Below, one piece after another: positions 51,060 through 61,666 of a stretch of DNA of 64,000 bases. Under the pieces are notes generated by a model, which was not told where the DNA came from, searched no databases, and saw nothing but the letters and a program-made list of their open reading frames with translations. The position numbers and the translations under genes are program-made. The DNA is from Hyphomicrobiales bacterium (GTDB taxonomy: Bacteria > Pseudomonadota > Alphaproteobacteria > Rhizobiales > Rhizobiaceae), in NCBI GenBank assembly GCA_900473915.1, contig UCNG01000010.1:62001-126000 (forward strand). The letters are read 5' to 3'. How positions within the stretch are numbered: the stretch's first letter is position 1; every line of letters starts with the position of its first letter.

Positions 51060-51704
51060 TTGTCGGGATTGTTCATCACATTCGAAGGCGGCGAAGGAGC
51101 GGGCAAGTCGACGCAAATCGCGTTGCTGGCTAAGCACCTGCGGGCAAGCGGCTTCGATCCGGTCATCACGCGAGAACCGGGCGGTTCTCCTGGTGCGGAA
51201 GCAATTCGCCACGTCATACTGAGCGGCAATGCAGAGAATTACGGCCCTGCGATGGAAGCTCTGCTGTTTGCAGCTGCGCGGGCAGACCATGTAGACCAGC
51301 TTATCCGTCCGGCCTTAAACGAGGGGCGGGTGGTGCTTTGCGACCGTTTCATCGATTCAAGCCGTGCCTATCAAGGTGTTACTGGCAATCTCGACGGCGT
51401 TTATATGTCGGCGGTGGAACGCATTGCCATAGACGGCACCATGCCTGACATGACGATCATTCTCGATATTCCTGCGCAGAAGGGGTTGTCTCGCGCCGGA
51501 AAACGGCGTGGCAGTGAAACTGCAGACCGGTTCGAAAAGGAAGATATCGCGGTGCATGAGGCGCGACGGCAGGCTTTTCTGGCAATTGCCGAAGCGGAGC
51601 CTGAGCGCTGCAAGGTCATCGATGCTGACCGCCCGCAAAACACGATTGCGAATGATATCGCTAAAGAAGTTGACCGTGTACTGACGGAAAGGGGGCTGTT
51701 GTGA
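51060..51704 (+). CDS. tmk: Thymidylate kinase
   Basis: dTMP to dTDP. 214 residues. P-loop [10 protein letters not shown] at 9-18, DR(x) motif [13 protein letters not shown], and LID region [13 protein letters not shown]. The start is a TTG at 51060 ([11 protein letters not shown]), with GGAAG about six bases upstream. An earlier TTG at 51048 would add four residues. Its stop overlaps the GTG of holB (GTGA), so the pair is coupled, the conserved tmk-holB order. Confidence 0.93.
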   Translation: MSGLFITFEGGEGAGKSTQIALLAKHLRASGFDPVITREPGGSPGAEAIRHVILSGNAENYGPAMEALLFAAARADHVDQLIRPALNEGRVVLCDRFIDSSRAYQGVTGNLDGVYMSAVERIAIDGTMPDMTIILDIPAQKGLSRAGKRRGSETADRFEKEDIAVHEARRQAFLAIAEAEPERCKVIDADRPQNTIANDIAKEVDRVLTERGLL

Positions 51705-52777
51705 TCGAGGAGCTCGACGTCCCTAAAGCCCACGATTCCATTGAGGGTGTGCCAGAGCCATCGGCAAGCGATTATGTTGCCGGGCACCGGGAGATCAGTC
51801 ATTTTCTGGCACAAGCCTATCGTGAGGGGCGCATGCATCACGCGCTGCTCTTTGAAGGTGAGCAGGGCATCGGCAAGGCAACGCTCGCCTTTCATCTGGC
51901 GGGCCATATGCTGGCGCATGGCAACAATGGCGAAGCGCCGGAACACATTGCCGCTCCGGATTTTGCGCGACCGCTTTGGCGGCAGATTGCGGGCGGCATG
52001 CATCCCGCCGTTCTGCATATCAACCGCCCGTTCGATCAAAAGACGGGAAAATTCAAAACGGGTATTCCGGTAGAGGAAATCCGCCGGGTTACGCATTTTC
52101 TGTCCCGGACGGCCTCGGATCACGCTTGGCGCATCGTTATTGTCGATCCTGCCGACGATATGAACCGCAATGCGGCCAATGCATTGTTGAAGACACTGGA
52201 AGAGCCCCCCGCACGGGCGCTCTTTATCCTGATTTCCCACTCGGCGGGGCGTTTGCTCCCGACAATCCGGTCTCGCTGCCAGAGTATCGGTTTCAAGCCG
52301 CTTGACGATAATGCACTTACGGACGCCTTGTCCCATGTCGGTGGCAGTATCGGAATGGGGGCTGATGCGGTAACGGAAACGCTGCTCAAACGTTCAGAAG
52401 GCAGTGTGCGCAAGGCACTTCTGCTGGTGGCGAATGGCGGTATTGAAATCGCCGACACAGCCGATTCCCTTCTTGAAGGGCAGGCTTTCGATTTGCCGAA
52501 GGCACAGGCGCTTGCTGGCATATTGAACGGACGTGAGTCAGAGATTCAGTATGAGCTGTTCCGCGACCATCTGCTGGGGCGGGTTGCGACGGAAGCTCGG
52601 CGTCGAGCCGAGGCAGGGCAACTGCGTGATGCAGACCGCTGGTCGCGATTCTGGAGCGATCTGTCACGCGAAACCGTGGATGCCGAAACCTACAATCTCG
52701 ACCGCCGACAGGCTGTGGTAATCCTTTTGGAAAAAACGCATCGCGCTTTTCGGTCCGGTCAGCCTCCGCTTGCGTGA
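51701..52777 (+). CDS. holB: DNA polymerase III subunit delta'
   Basis: Clamp-loader subunit, AAA+ fold. 358 residues. [23 protein letters not shown] is the degenerate Walker A region. [28 protein letters not shown] and [18 protein letters not shown] are the delta' signature blocks. The zinc-binding cysteines of E. coli delta' are replaced, as is common in alphaproteobacteria. It starts with GTG at 51701, overlapping tmk. Confidence 0.93.
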   Translation: MIEELDVPKAHDSIEGVPEPSASDYVAGHREISHFLAQAYREGRMHHALLFEGEQGIGKATLAFHLAGHMLAHGNNGEAPEHIAAPDFARPLWRQIAGGMHPAVLHINRPFDQKTGKFKTGIPVEEIRRVTHFLSRTASDHAWRIVIVDPADDMNRNAANALLKTLEEPPARALFILISHSAGRLLPTIRSRCQSIGFKPLDDNALTDALSHVGGSIGMGADAVTETLLKRSEGSVRKALLLVANGGIEIADTADSLLEGQAFDLPKAQALAGILNGRESEIQYELFRDHLLGRVATEARRRAEAGQLRDADRWSRFWSDLSRETVDAETYNLDRRQAVVILLEKTHRAFRSGQPPLA

Positions 52778-52878
52778 CATGGCCGCTGACATGCGTTATG
52801 TCACCGCTGATAATTTTCTCCTCGTGTGTCTGCTAGTCATTCAGGCGCGCTTTCAAACTTCGAAAGACCGGGTCCCTA

Positions 52879-54420
52879 ATGAGCCGCGAAAAATATTACA
52901 TCACCACCGCGATTGCTTATCCGAACGGAAAGCCGCACATCGGTCATGCGTATGAACTGATCGCGACCGATGCGATGGCACGTTTTCAGCGACTGAACGG
53001 CAAGGATGTTTTCTTTCTGACCGGTACGGACGAACATGGCATCAAGATGCTGCAGAGCGCGCGCAAGGAAGGCATCACGCCGCGTGAGCTTGCAGACCGC
53101 AATACGGCTGCGTTCCGGCAGATGGCAGACGTGCTGAACAGCTCCAACGATGACTATATTCGCACTTCGGAAGAGCGCCACTACAAGGCCAGCCAGGCTA
53201 TCTGGAAGGCGATGGCTGATAACGGCGATATCTACAAGGGTGGCTATGCCGGTTGGTATTCCGTGCGTGACGAAGCCTATTACGGCGAAGAGGAAACGGA
53301 AGTCCGCGAGGATGGCGTCCGCTACGGCCCGCAGGGCACACCCGTCGAATGGGTCGAGGAGGAAAGCTATTTCTTCCGTCTCTCAGCCTATCAGGACAAG
53401 CTGCTTGATCTTTATGAGAAGAATCCGGGCTTCATCATGCCTGCGGAGCGCCGCAACGAGATCGTGAGCTTCGTCAAGTCCGGTCTGAAGGATCTGTCGA
53501 TTTCGCGCACGACTTTCGACTGGGGCATTCCGGTGCCAGGCGACGAGAAACATGTCATGTATGTCTGGGTCGACGCCCTGACCAACTACATTACCGCTCT
53601 CGGGTATCCCGACACTTCGGATGAGAAATGGAGCTATTGGCCCGCCGATGCGCATATCATCGGCAAGGATATCTCGCGCTTCCACGCTGTCTACTGGCCC
53701 GCATTTTTGATGTCGGCTGGTATTCCGCTGCCGAAGCGGGTTTTCGCACACGGCTTTCTGTTCAACCGCGGCGAGAAAATGTCGAAGTCCCTCGGCAATG
53801 TGATCGATCCGTTCGGTCTCGTTGAGCGTTATGGGCTCGATCAGTTGCGCTATTTCCTGATGCGTGAAGTGCCGTTCGGTCAGGATGGCAGCTACAGCCA
53901 TGACGCCATCGTCAACCGCACCAACGCCGATCTGGCGAACGATCTCGGCAATCTTGCCCAGCGCTCACTGTCGATGATCGCCAAGAATTGCGAAGGCAAG
54001 GTTCCGGTTCCGGGCGAATTTTCGGACGCGGATAAGGCCATTCTGGATCAGGCCGATGCAGCGCTTGATACTGCACGCAAGGCAATGGACGATCAGGCGT
54101 TGCATCTTGCGCTCGGAGCGATTTTTGCTGTTGTTGCCGAAGCCAACCGTTATTTCGCGGGGCAGGAACCTTGGGCGTTGCGCAAGACTGATCCAGCACG
54201 CATGGGCACTGTCCTTTATGTGACGGCCGAGGTGATCCGGCGCGTTGGCATCATGGTGCAGCCGTTCATTCCGCAGTCGGCGGAAAAACTACTCGACATA
54301 CTGGCTATCCCTGCCGACAACCGCCAGTTCTCTGACGTTGCGGCAAGCCAGCTTGTCGGTGGCACCGATCTGCCAGCCCCGCAGCCGGTGTTCCCGCGCT
54401 ATGTGGAAACAGAAGAGTAG
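52879..54420 (+). CDS. metG: Methionine--tRNA ligase
   Basis: 513 residues. HIGH at 20-23 in [16 protein letters not shown] and KMSKS at 300-304 in [12 protein letters not shown]. No Zn-knuckle cysteine set in the CP insert and no C-terminal tRNA-binding (Trbp111) domain, so it is the short form found in alphaproteobacteria. It follows holB by about 100 bases and precedes tatD by 11, the conserved holB-metG-tatD order. Confidence 0.96.
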   Translation: MSREKYYITTAIAYPNGKPHIGHAYELIATDAMARFQRLNGKDVFFLTGTDEHGIKMLQSARKEGITPRELADRNTAAFRQMADVLNSSNDDYIRTSEERHYKASQAIWKAMADNGDIYKGGYAGWYSVRDEAYYGEEETEVREDGVRYGPQGTPVEWVEEESYFFRLSAYQDKLLDLYEKNPGFIMPAERRNEIVSFVKSGLKDLSISRTTFDWGIPVPGDEKHVMYVWVDALTNYITALGYPDTSDEKWSYWPADAHIIGKDISRFHAVYWPAFLMSAGIPLPKRVFAHGFLFNRGEKMSKSLGNVIDPFGLVERYGLDQLRYFLMREVPFGQDGSYSHDAIVNRTNADLANDLGNLAQRSLSMIAKNCEGKVPVPGEFSDADKAILDQADAALDTARKAMDDQALHLALGAIFAVVAEANRYFAGQEPWALRKTDPARMGTVLYVTAEVIRRVGIMVQPFIPQSAEKLLDILAIPADNRQFSDVAASQLVGGTDLPAPQPVFPRYVETEE

Positions 54421-54431
54421 AACTGAGTTCG

Positions 54432-55238
54432 ATGATGCTTGTCGATAGTCATTGTCACCTCGACTTTGCCGACTTCGAGCCGGAGCGCGACGATATCGTT
54501 CGCCGCGCTCTGGATGCCGGAGTCAGGCGCATGGTGACGATTTCCACGCGGGTCAGGAAATTCGACGCGATCCGCGCACTCGCTGAAACCTATGATTCCG
54601 TTTATTGTTCGGTTGGAACTCATCCGAACAATGCGCATGAAGAACTGGACGTGACCGCCGATGATCTCGTGCGTCTGGCTGAACACCCGAAAGTGGTGGC
54701 CATTGGCGAGGCGGGGCTCGACTATCACTATGATTATGCGCCACCGGAAGCGCAAAGGCAGGGCTTTCTCGTCCACATCGAGGCAGCTCGCCGTACCCAA
54801 TTGCCGCTGGTCATTCATGCCCGCAGTGCGGATGAAGACATGGCCGATATTCTGGAGCGAGAAACGGAAAAGGGCGCTTTTCCGTTTATCCTGCACTGCT
54901 TCTCTTCCGGTCGTGCGCTGGCCGAAAAAGGCATCGCGCTCGGTGGCTACGTTTCTTTCTCGGGAATTCTGACTTTCAAGAATTCAGCCGAAATTCGCGA
55001 AGTTGCCTCCATCGTTCCACGTGATCGTTTGCTCGTCGAGACGGATGCTCCTTATCTGGCGCCGGTTCCTTATCGTGGCAAGCGCAATGAGCCTTCATTT
55101 GTTCAGCACACTGCTGCCGTGCTTGCCGAAACGATCGGCGTGAGCAGGGAAGAGATTGCGCAAATCACCAGCGAGAATGTCTTCCGACTGTTCACCAAGA
55201 TGCCCATGCCAGATGACTTGGCTGCAAAAGGAAGCTGA
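54432..55238 (+). CDS. tatD: TatD family metal-dependent hydrolase
   Basis: 268 residues, amidohydrolase-like TIM barrel. Metal ligands His7 and His9 in VDSHCHLDF, with Glu in AIGEAGLDYHYD, His in LVIHARSADED and HCFSSG, and Asp in LVETDAPYLAPVPYRGKRNEPS. Relatives are 3'-5' nucleases. Two Met codons in a row (54432 and 54435) are both possible starts. It is separated from the MBL gene by two bases. Confidence 0.93.
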   Translation: MMLVDSHCHLDFADFEPERDDIVRRALDAGVRRMVTISTRVRKFDAIRALAETYDSVYCSVGTHPNNAHEELDVTADDLVRLAEHPKVVAIGEAGLDYHYDYAPPEAQRQGFLVHIEAARRTQLPLVIHARSADEDMADILERETEKGAFPFILHCFSSGRALAEKGIALGGYVSFSGILTFKNSAEIREVASIVPRDRLLVETDAPYLAPVPYRGKRNEPSFVQHTAAVLAETIGVSREEIAQITSENVFRLFTKMPMPDDLAAKGS

Positions 55239-55240
55239 TC

Positions 55241-56059
55241 GTGTCAGTGCCGCGTAACTGCCTGCGTTTTACGCTTCTGGGCTGCGGGTCGTCTCCCGGC
55301 GTGCCGCGTATCAACGGTGATTGGGGCAAATGCGATCCGCAAAACCCAAAAAATCGGCGTCGCCGGGCATCGCTTCTGGTGGAGCGGTTTGACGATGCGG
55401 GTCACAGCACAACGGTTGTGATTGATACGGGGCCGGATTTCCGCGCCCAGATGATTGATGCCGGAGCGCATAGCCTCGACGCGGCTGTCTATACCCATCC
55501 GCATGCGGACCATATTCATGGTATCGACGATCTTCGTACCTATGTAGTCGAAAATCGTCGCCTCATGGATGTTTACGCCAATCGGCTAACGCGTAACCGG
55601 CTCTTCGAGGCATTCGGCTATTGTTTCGAAACGCCTGCCGGGTCGAGCTATCCGCCGATCCTCAGCATGCACGACATTGCTCCCGAGACGCCGTTTTCCA
55701 TATCGGGAGCGGGAGGAGAAATCCGTTTCGAGCCATTCAGTCAGGTGCATGGCGACATTGAGTCGTTGGGCTTTCGCATCGGTTCCGTCGTGTACTGCAC
55801 GGACGTGGGCGCTTTTCCTGAGCAAAGTCTCAAATATTTGGGCGGTGCCGATGTGCTTATCATCGATGCGTTGCAATATCGTCCGCATCCCAGCCATTTC
55901 TCGCTCGGCGAGGCGCTTGAATGGATAGAAAAACTGGCGCCCAAACGCGCCATTCTCACGCATATGCATGTTCCGCTTGATTATGAAACCGTCTTGCGTG
56001 AGACACCCGACAATGTTGAGCCTGGATACGACGGGCTCCGCTTCGAGATTCCGCTTTAA
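55241..56059 (+). CDS. MBL-fold hydrolase (PhnP-like phosphodiesterase)
   Basis: 272 residues of the metallo-beta-lactamase superfamily. HxHxDH is at 86-91 in YTHPHADHIHGIDD, with the N-terminal FTLLGCGSSPGVPRI and later histidines in QVHGDIESLGF and LTHMHVPLDYE. It resembles PhnP, a cyclic-ribose-phosphodiesterase, and the YcbX/ElaC-like group, but no phosphonate genes are nearby. The start is a GTG at 55241. It ends at a strong terminator shared with ndvA. Confidence 0.9.
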   Translation: MSVPRNCLRFTLLGCGSSPGVPRINGDWGKCDPQNPKNRRRRASLLVERFDDAGHSTTVVIDTGPDFRAQMIDAGAHSLDAAVYTHPHADHIHGIDDLRTYVVENRRLMDVYANRLTRNRLFEAFGYCFETPAGSSYPPILSMHDIAPETPFSISGAGGEIRFEPFSQVHGDIESLGFRIGSVVYCTDVGAFPEQSLKYLGGADVLIIDALQYRPHPSHFSLGEALEWIEKLAPKRAILTHMHVPLDYETVLRETPDNVEPGYDGLRFEIPL

Positions 56060-56072
56060 GTTTCGAGTTTAA

Positions 56073-56115
56073 AATGAAAAGCCCGCGATGAGATCATCGC
56101 GGGCTTTTCATTTCG
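56073..56115. terminator. Bidirectional terminator between MBL gene and ndvA
   Basis: A 19-base perfect inverted repeat (56073-56091 with 56094-56112), whose core GCCCGCGATGA pairs with TCATCGCGGGC. It is flanked by AAAA and TTTT, so it works in both directions for the two converging genes. Confidence 0.95.
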
Positions 56116-56127
56116 ACGTTTTGGGAT

Positions 56128-57921
56128 TTAACCAACCGCACCTTTGGTCGGAAAAGGCATTACGTTGCTGCCCTCCACGACTTTGGCTGCCTTATCTTCC
56201 AGTTTGAGGCCACCGGCGCGCAGAAGGTCTGTAAAACGACCGCCGCGTGCGGCAAGCTCGTCGAAGCTGCCGCTTTCGACCAGATGCCCCTTATCCATGA
56301 ACAGGACCAGATCGGCCGAGCGGACCGTCGAAAGACGGTGCGCAATGATGAAGGTGGTGCGGTTGTGGCTCAGATCGTCCACCGCCTGTTTCACCTTCTC
56401 CTCGGTTTCGACGTCGAGCGCACTGGTGGCTTCGTCAAGAACGAGGATAGGCGAATCCTTCAGGATTGCTCGTGCAATCGCAAGGCGCTGGCGTTCGCCG
56501 CCTGAAAGCTGCGAGCCGCGTTCACCGACAACCGTATCGTAGCCGTCGCTTTTGGCCAGAATGAAGTCGTGGGCAGCAGCAGCGCGAGCTGCGGCGTGCA
56601 CTTCTTCGGATGTGGCGTCTTCACGACCAACACGAATATTCTCTTCCACAGAGCGATTGAACAGTCCGGCGTCCTGAAAGACGGTTGCAATAGCATGGCG
56701 CAAGGAGCGGCGGCTGACGGAACGCGTATCGGTTCCATCGATGGTGATGCGGCCCGCTGCCGGATCGAAAACACGCTGCAACAAATTGATGAGTGTAGTC
56801 TTGCCTGCACCGGTCGGGCCGACAATAGCCACAGTCTGTCCCGGCTTGATCTCGAAAGATACGTCATAGACGCCCTGACCGGAATTCGGGAACTCGAAGG
56901 TGACGTTGTCGAAAACGATGTCACCCTTGACGTCGTTCAGGTCCGAAACGTCTTGCGGTTCCTGACGGTCAGCAGTGGCGTCTTCCATCTGGAAGAATTC
57001 TTCCAGCTTGGCGCGTGCGGTGACAGTCTGGTTAATGAACGCGCTGATCTGGTCGAGGCGACCGATCATCAATTGGGCGAAGCCGATAAAGGCAATCACG
57101 TCGCCCACGCGCATCTGGCCCTTGGTGACAAAATAGGCGCCCAGAACGAGAACTACGACCATTGAGAAGGTAGATGCCATGCGGTTCAGGCCGCTGGCCA
57201 GCGCCCACCAGTTGAGAACCGGAAACTGTGCTTTCTCAAGGTTCTTCGCATAATCGCGCAGGGACTGGGTTTCCGAGACAATGCGATTGTAGCTTTGGAC
57301 AACTGAGACATTGCTGATCGTGTCGCTGACATGTTCGAACAGTTTGTGATGGTGCTTTTCGACTGCGGTCTGACCGTCCTTTGTCTTGCGCATCACGAGT
57401 TGGCCGATCATCACATAGATGACGCCTAGTACGATGAGCACCAGCGACATGCGCATATCCATGTTCATCGCAACCGGGATCAGCGTTGATAGCGCCACGA
57501 TTGTCGTCAAATGCTGGCGCATGAATTCGAGCCAGAGCGTGAAGAGCGAATCTGTTGCGCGGATCAGCGTGTGGAGTGCGTTGGATGTGCCGCGCTTCTG
57601 GTGCCACGAAAGCGGCATGGTGATGAGACGCTCATAGGAATCGATCATCACGCCCAGACGACGACGGTGCGCGAGACGGTCTGCTCCGCGCGCCACAAAG
57701 ACAGCAGCAATAATGTTGAAGCCGCCAAGCGCTGCCCACATTGCAAGAGGAGAGAAAATATCGCCCTTGTCGGAGATAGCCTGAATGACCCGTCCGAACA
57801 GGACTGGTTCGGCAAGGGTAACGAGGGCAACCAGCACGCTGGCGACGCACATGGTTATCGTCGCGGTCTTTTCGACCGCAAGGTATTCCATGGCTCGCCA
57901 GTAGATTTTGAGCAATGACAC
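56128..57921 (-). CDS. ndvA: Cyclic beta-1,2-glucan ABC exporter (NdvA/Cgt)
   Basis: 597-residue half-size exporter. Six membrane helices occupy about 1-315. The nucleotide-binding domain has Walker A IVGPTGAGKTTL, signature LSGGERQRLAIARAI, Walker B ILVLDEATSALD and H-loop IAHRLSTVRSADL. Length and sequence match the NdvA/ChvA/Cgt transporters that move cyclic beta-1,2-glucan to the periplasm, a host-interaction and osmotic-adaptation factor in Rhizobiales and Brucella. The large synthase (ndvB/cgs) is not in this window. The start at 57921 gives the familiar MSLLKIYWRAMEYLAVEKTA terminus. Confidence 0.95.
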   Translation of the reverse strand: MSLLKIYWRAMEYLAVEKTATITMCVASVLVALVTLAEPVLFGRVIQAISDKGDIFSPLAMWAALGGFNIIAAVFVARGADRLAHRRRLGVMIDSYERLITMPLSWHQKRGTSNALHTLIRATDSLFTLWLEFMRQHLTTIVALSTLIPVAMNMDMRMSLVLIVLGVIYVMIGQLVMRKTKDGQTAVEKHHHKLFEHVSDTISNVSVVQSYNRIVSETQSLRDYAKNLEKAQFPVLNWWALASGLNRMASTFSMVVVLVLGAYFVTKGQMRVGDVIAFIGFAQLMIGRLDQISAFINQTVTARAKLEEFFQMEDATADRQEPQDVSDLNDVKGDIVFDNVTFEFPNSGQGVYDVSFEIKPGQTVAIVGPTGAGKTTLINLLQRVFDPAAGRITIDGTDTRSVSRRSLRHAIATVFQDAGLFNRSVEENIRVGREDATSEEVHAAARAAAAHDFILAKSDGYDTVVGERGSQLSGGERQRLAIARAILKDSPILVLDEATSALDVETEEKVKQAVDDLSHNRTTFIIAHRLSTVRSADLVLFMDKGHLVESGSFDELAARGGRFTDLLRAGGLKLEDKAAKVVEGSNVMPFPTKGAVG

Positions 57922-58236
57922 TTTCGCACTCCCGCTCGCTCTATTTCACGGGACTAAATGGTATAGGCCCGTTCTTCTATCAATATCTGATGGCGTCAAG
58001 AAGTGGCGATTGGGTGTCAAGATCGACCATAAATTAAAAACGCATGTAACCGAGTGTGAAGATTCCCCCGTCGAAATCAAACTCATTGGAGGAGGGTGGG
58101 CCGAATATACGTCAAACACCCAAATTGCAGTTTTGCGGATTTCTGCCTAGCAATCGTCGGAACTCGCGTCTATTGACAGGAACAAGCAATCGGTGCGCAT
58201 GCGTACCGTATCAGGATGCATTGATCGGGTTTCTCC
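57922..58236. promoter_or_regulatory. Divergent gap between ndvA and the RluA-family gene
   Basis: 315 bases with divergent starts on both sides. An 80-codon open frame crosses it from inside ndvA but has no ribosome site and no recognisable features, so I do not count it. Promoters for both genes are expected here but I could not place them. Confidence 0.35.
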
Positions 58237-59217
58237 ATGGCAGGCGTAGAGCAGAAGATTGTGGATACAGGCGAGGCGGGCATGCGGCTCGATCGCTGGT
58301 TCAAGGTCCATTATCCGGGACTGGGTTTCGGCCACCTGCAGAAACTCCTCCGATCGGGCCAAATACGTATCGACGGTTCCCGGGCGAAGGCCGATACACG
58401 TATTCAGGCCGGTCAGACTGTGCGCATTCCGCCTCTTGGTGTCGACGAAAAGGCAACTGGCCCGGTTACAGCGCGGACAATCCGCAGTCAGCAGGACGGT
58501 GACGTGCTTTCGCAGATGCTTCTCTATGAAGATCCGAAAGTGTTTGTTTTCAACAAACCCGCAGGTCTCGCGGTACAAGGTGGTTCGGGCGTATCAAGAC
58601 ATGTGGATGGCATGCTGGAAGCATGGCGGAATAAGAAGGGCGAAAAGCCGCGTCTTGTGCATCGTATCGACCGCGACACATCAGGTGTGCTGGTTGTGGC
58701 GCGTACGCGCGGCGCGGCACAGGCTTTGACCGCCGCTTTTCGTGAACGCGATACCAAGAAGACTTACTGGGCCTTGGTTAAGGGCGTTCCGCGCAAGCGC
58801 GAGGACAAGATTTCTACGTGGCTTGTCCGGGAGCAGACACCGGACGGCGACAAGATGCGTGTTTGCCAGCATGGCGAACCGGATTCCGACCATGCTGTCT
58901 CCTACTATCGCATCATCGAGAAGGCGGGGAACAACCTGACCTGGCTTGAAATGGAACCTTATACCGGCAGAACCCACCAGCTGCGCGTTCATGCGGCCTA
59001 TATTGGCCATCCAATTATCGGTGATCCCAAATATTTTGAAGCTGACCAGAATTGGGAGTTTCCGGGCGGGATACAAAAAAGGCTGCATCTTCACGCGCGC
59101 CGTATTCGCATTCCGAATCCGTCGGGCGGCATTATCGATGTGACGGCGCCTTTGCCGCCGCACATGGTGCAGTCGTGGAATCTGCTCGGCTTCGACGAGG
59201 AAAGCGCGGAAGAATAA
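58237..59217 (+). CDS. RluA-family pseudouridine synthase
   Basis: 326 residues. An S4 RNA-binding domain (about 15-75, MRLDRWFKVHYPG) comes first. The catalytic domain has VHRIDRDTSGVLVVARTR, the HRLDxxTSG-type motif with the catalytic Asp, and GRTHQLRVHAAYIGHPIIGDPKY. Probably RluC-like, modifying 23S rRNA, though the exact positions cannot be deduced. It is followed within three bases by an EamA gene and then a HAD gene. Confidence 0.93.
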   Translation: MAGVEQKIVDTGEAGMRLDRWFKVHYPGLGFGHLQKLLRSGQIRIDGSRAKADTRIQAGQTVRIPPLGVDEKATGPVTARTIRSQQDGDVLSQMLLYEDPKVFVFNKPAGLAVQGGSGVSRHVDGMLEAWRNKKGEKPRLVHRIDRDTSGVLVVARTRGAAQALTAAFRERDTKKTYWALVKGVPRKREDKISTWLVREQTPDGDKMRVCQHGEPDSDHAVSYYRIIEKAGNNLTWLEMEPYTGRTHQLRVHAAYIGHPIIGDPKYFEADQNWEFPGGIQKRLHLHARRIRIPNPSGGIIDVTAPLPPHMVQSWNLLGFDEESAEE

Positions 59218-59219
59218 AA

Positions 59220-60143
59220 ATGTCAGGCGAAGCGGGGGGATCGTCCGAAGGACGAGTTTCGTTCAATGGGCTGGCCATCATGCTGGTCATGTTCATCATG
59301 TTCAGTTGGGGGCTTAATCAGGTTGCCATCAAGATCGGCAATCAAGGATTCAATCCCATGCTGATGGCAGCAGGGCGCTCCGCGCTCGGCGGCATGTGCG
59401 TCTTTCTCTGGTGTTATTGGCGGCGCATTCCGCTTTTCAAGCGGGATGGCACGCTCGCAGCTGGAATAGCTGCCGGATTGCTGTTCGGTACCGAGTTCGT
59501 CCTGATTTTTCTGGCGATGGAGCTGACGAGCGTGGGACGTGTAACGCTCATGATGAATGTTATGCCGTTCTGGGTTGCTATCGGCAGTCATTTCCTTCTA
59601 GGCGAACGCATGTCGGTTCGTGCTTTCATCGGCATGTGCATCGCCTTTCTGGGCGTGTTTCTGGTCTTTTCTGATCATGTCAGCCGTCCGGGGCCGCACG
59701 CTATCTATGGCGATACGCTGGCGCTTGTGTCTGGTGTGTTGTGGGGGCTAACCACGCTGGTCATCAAGCGGACCCGGCTTGCCTATACAGCGCCGGAAAA
59801 GACACTCCTTTACCAGTTGGTGATTGCAACTTTGGTGCCGTTGCCGTTCATTTCGTTGAGTGGCCCGCTGCTTCGCAGTCCGGATGTCCTGTCCATATCA
59901 GCCTTCCTGTTTCAGGCCGTATTCGTGGTGGCATTTACCTATCCGCTCTGGTTCTGGATGGTGCGCCGATACCCCGCGTCGAAACTTTCTAACTTCGCCT
60001 TCCTCACGCCCGCTTTTGGCGTGTTATTGAGCGGCCTCATTCTGAACGAGCCTTTGAGCTGGAAAATCTTTGCGGCTCTTGCGCTGATCGGTTGCGGACT
60101 GATGATTATCAACAAGCCGGTAAAGGTATCCAGCGCCCGATGA
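59220..60143 (+). CDS. EamA/DMT family transporter
   Basis: 307 residues with ten predicted membrane helices in two EamA repeats (about 18-150 and 165-300). Typical elements are MFSWGLNQVAIKIG and the short loops between helices. Substrate unknown; relatives export amino acids or metabolites. The ATG at 59220 gives a short hydrophilic N-terminus MSGEAGGSSEG; a longer frame overlaps the upstream gene and is not used. It overlaps the next gene by ATGA. Confidence 0.87.
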   Translation: MSGEAGGSSEGRVSFNGLAIMLVMFIMFSWGLNQVAIKIGNQGFNPMLMAAGRSALGGMCVFLWCYWRRIPLFKRDGTLAAGIAAGLLFGTEFVLIFLAMELTSVGRVTLMMNVMPFWVAIGSHFLLGERMSVRAFIGMCIAFLGVFLVFSDHVSRPGPHAIYGDTLALVSGVLWGLTTLVIKRTRLAYTAPEKTLLYQLVIATLVPLPFISLSGPLLRSPDVLSISAFLFQAVFVVAFTYPLWFWMVRRYPASKLSNFAFLTPAFGVLLSGLILNEPLSWKIFAALALIGCGLMIINKPVKVSSAR

Positions 60144-60811
60144 AACTTGTACTGTTCGATTGCGACGGAACGCTGGTCGACAGCGGTGATTTGATTCACA
60201 GATGTATGGCGACCAGTTTTGCCGACGCCGGTTTGGAACCTCCCGCAATCGAGGAAACGCATTCGATCATCGGCTTGTCGTTGCATCTTGCTATTGCGAA
60301 GCTGTTGAATCGCGAGCCGGACGAGCAGGTTCACTGGCTGACGCAACGTTACAAGGAAAACTTTGTGATGTTGAGGCAGGCTCCAGACTTCGCAGAGCCG
60401 CTCTATGATGGAATTCTGCCGCTTCTGACTGAGCTTGGGGCGAGGGACGATCTTTTGCTCGGTATCGTAACCGGAAAGTCCCAACGTGGCGTTCGCTCTG
60501 TTTTCGAGCGGCACGGGATCGGGCATCATTTCGTAGTGACGCGGACCGCCGATGATTGCCCGTCAAAGCCGCACCCGGCCATGGTGCTTGAATCCTGCGC
60601 GGAAATGGGGATAGAGCCCAGCCGAACGATTGTCATTGGCGATGCCGTTTATGATATGCAAATGGCCCGTTCGGCAGGCGCTATGGCCGCGGGTGTTTCC
60701 TGGGGTTATCATAACAGGCAGGGACTGATAGAAGCTGGCGCCCATCACATTCTGGAAGCGCCATGCGAACTCCATGCATTGCTGCAGACTATGGACGAAC
60801 GGGTCGTCTAG
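60140..60811 (+). CDS. HAD-family hydrolase
   Basis: 223 residues. Motif I DCDGTLVDS with Asp7 and Asp9, motif II GIVTGKSQRGVRSV, motif III Lys in CPSKPHPAMV, and motif IV VIGDAVYDMQMARSAG. The small cap domain suggests a phosphoglycolate-phosphatase-like enzyme; the substrate is not deducible. Coupled to the EamA gene by an ATGA overlap. Confidence 0.9.
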   Translation: MKLVLFDCDGTLVDSGDLIHRCMATSFADAGLEPPAIEETHSIIGLSLHLAIAKLLNREPDEQVHWLTQRYKENFVMLRQAPDFAEPLYDGILPLLTELGARDDLLLGIVTGKSQRGVRSVFERHGIGHHFVVTRTADDCPSKPHPAMVLESCAEMGIEPSRTIVIGDAVYDMQMARSAGAMAAGVSWGYHNRQGLIEAGAHHILEAPCELHALLQTMDERVV

Positions 60812-60857
60812 TTGTTGAGCCTTGCACCGAGTTAGCGATATAGAACTGGATAAATCT

Positions 60858-61640
60858 ATGCGTGATATTTTGAGTGATCTTGAAGCAGGAAAGCAGCTTT
60901 CCGACGAGAACCCTATCGTGCGTGCGCAAAAGCAGATGCTGGCACAGCTGCCCAAACGCTTTTATGAAAAAGCAGAAGTAGCGGAAGTTGAAGGCGGTTT
61001 TGCCGTCCATCTGGATGGTCGCCCCGTCAAGACGCCAGCGCGCAGTCTGCTGCGGTTACCGACGAAGGCGGCTGCACAGATTGTGGCAGACGAATTCGCC
61101 GCTCAGGAAAAGGTCATCGATCCAGGTAAAATGCCCGCGACGCGGCTCGTCAATACGGCGATCGACGGAATTGCGCAGGACCCGCAAGCGGTATTCGAGG
61201 ATATCCTCCGTTTTGCCGGTACGGATATGCTTTGCTATCGCGCCGATAGTCCGCAAGAACTGGTTTCCCGCCAAACCCGGCAGTGGGACCCGCTGATCGA
61301 CTGGATGGAAGGGCTGGGAGCCCGTTTTTCGCTCGCCGAAGGTGTGATGCATATCGAACAGCCACGGGAGGCAATAGCGGCATTCGGCGTTCATTTAGCT
61401 GCTTTCAAAGACCCGATCGCGCTGGCTTCACTGCATACGATGACGACACTGACCGGATCAGCAATTATTGCACTGGCTATCGCAAAAGGCGAGGTGACCG
61501 CACAACAAGGCTGGCAGCTCGCACATATCGATGAGGATTGGACCATCGAGCATTGGGGATCTGATACTGAAGCGGTAGAGCGGCGCAAGAATCGCGAAAT
61601 CGAAATGATGATGGCTGCCCGCGTGCTCCAGGCACTTTAA
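60858..61640 (+). CDS. ATP12 family chaperone (F1-ATPase assembly)
   Basis: 260 residues. FYEKAEVAEVEGGFAVHLDGRPVKTPARSLLRLP opens the ATP12 fold, followed by ATRLVNTAIDGI, DMLCYRADSPQELVSRQTRQWDPLIDW and ALASLHTMTTLTGSAIIALAI. In mitochondria Atp12 binds F1 alpha; alphaproteobacterial homologues are presumed to help assemble F1. The ATG at 60858 is chosen over a TTG at 60822. It ends at a bidirectional terminator. Confidence 0.9.
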   Translation: MRDILSDLEAGKQLSDENPIVRAQKQMLAQLPKRFYEKAEVAEVEGGFAVHLDGRPVKTPARSLLRLPTKAAAQIVADEFAAQEKVIDPGKMPATRLVNTAIDGIAQDPQAVFEDILRFAGTDMLCYRADSPQELVSRQTRQWDPLIDWMEGLGARFSLAEGVMHIEQPREAIAAFGVHLAAFKDPIALASLHTMTTLTGSAIIALAIAKGEVTAQQGWQLAHIDEDWTIEHWGSDTEAVERRKNREIEMMMAARVLQAL

Positions 61641-61666
61641 ACATCAAGCCTATCAGTTTGATCTAA

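Noticed and set aside
57908-58150. 80-codon frame in the gap before the RluA-family gene
   Set aside because: It begins inside ndvA on the other strand, has no ribosome site and no known features.
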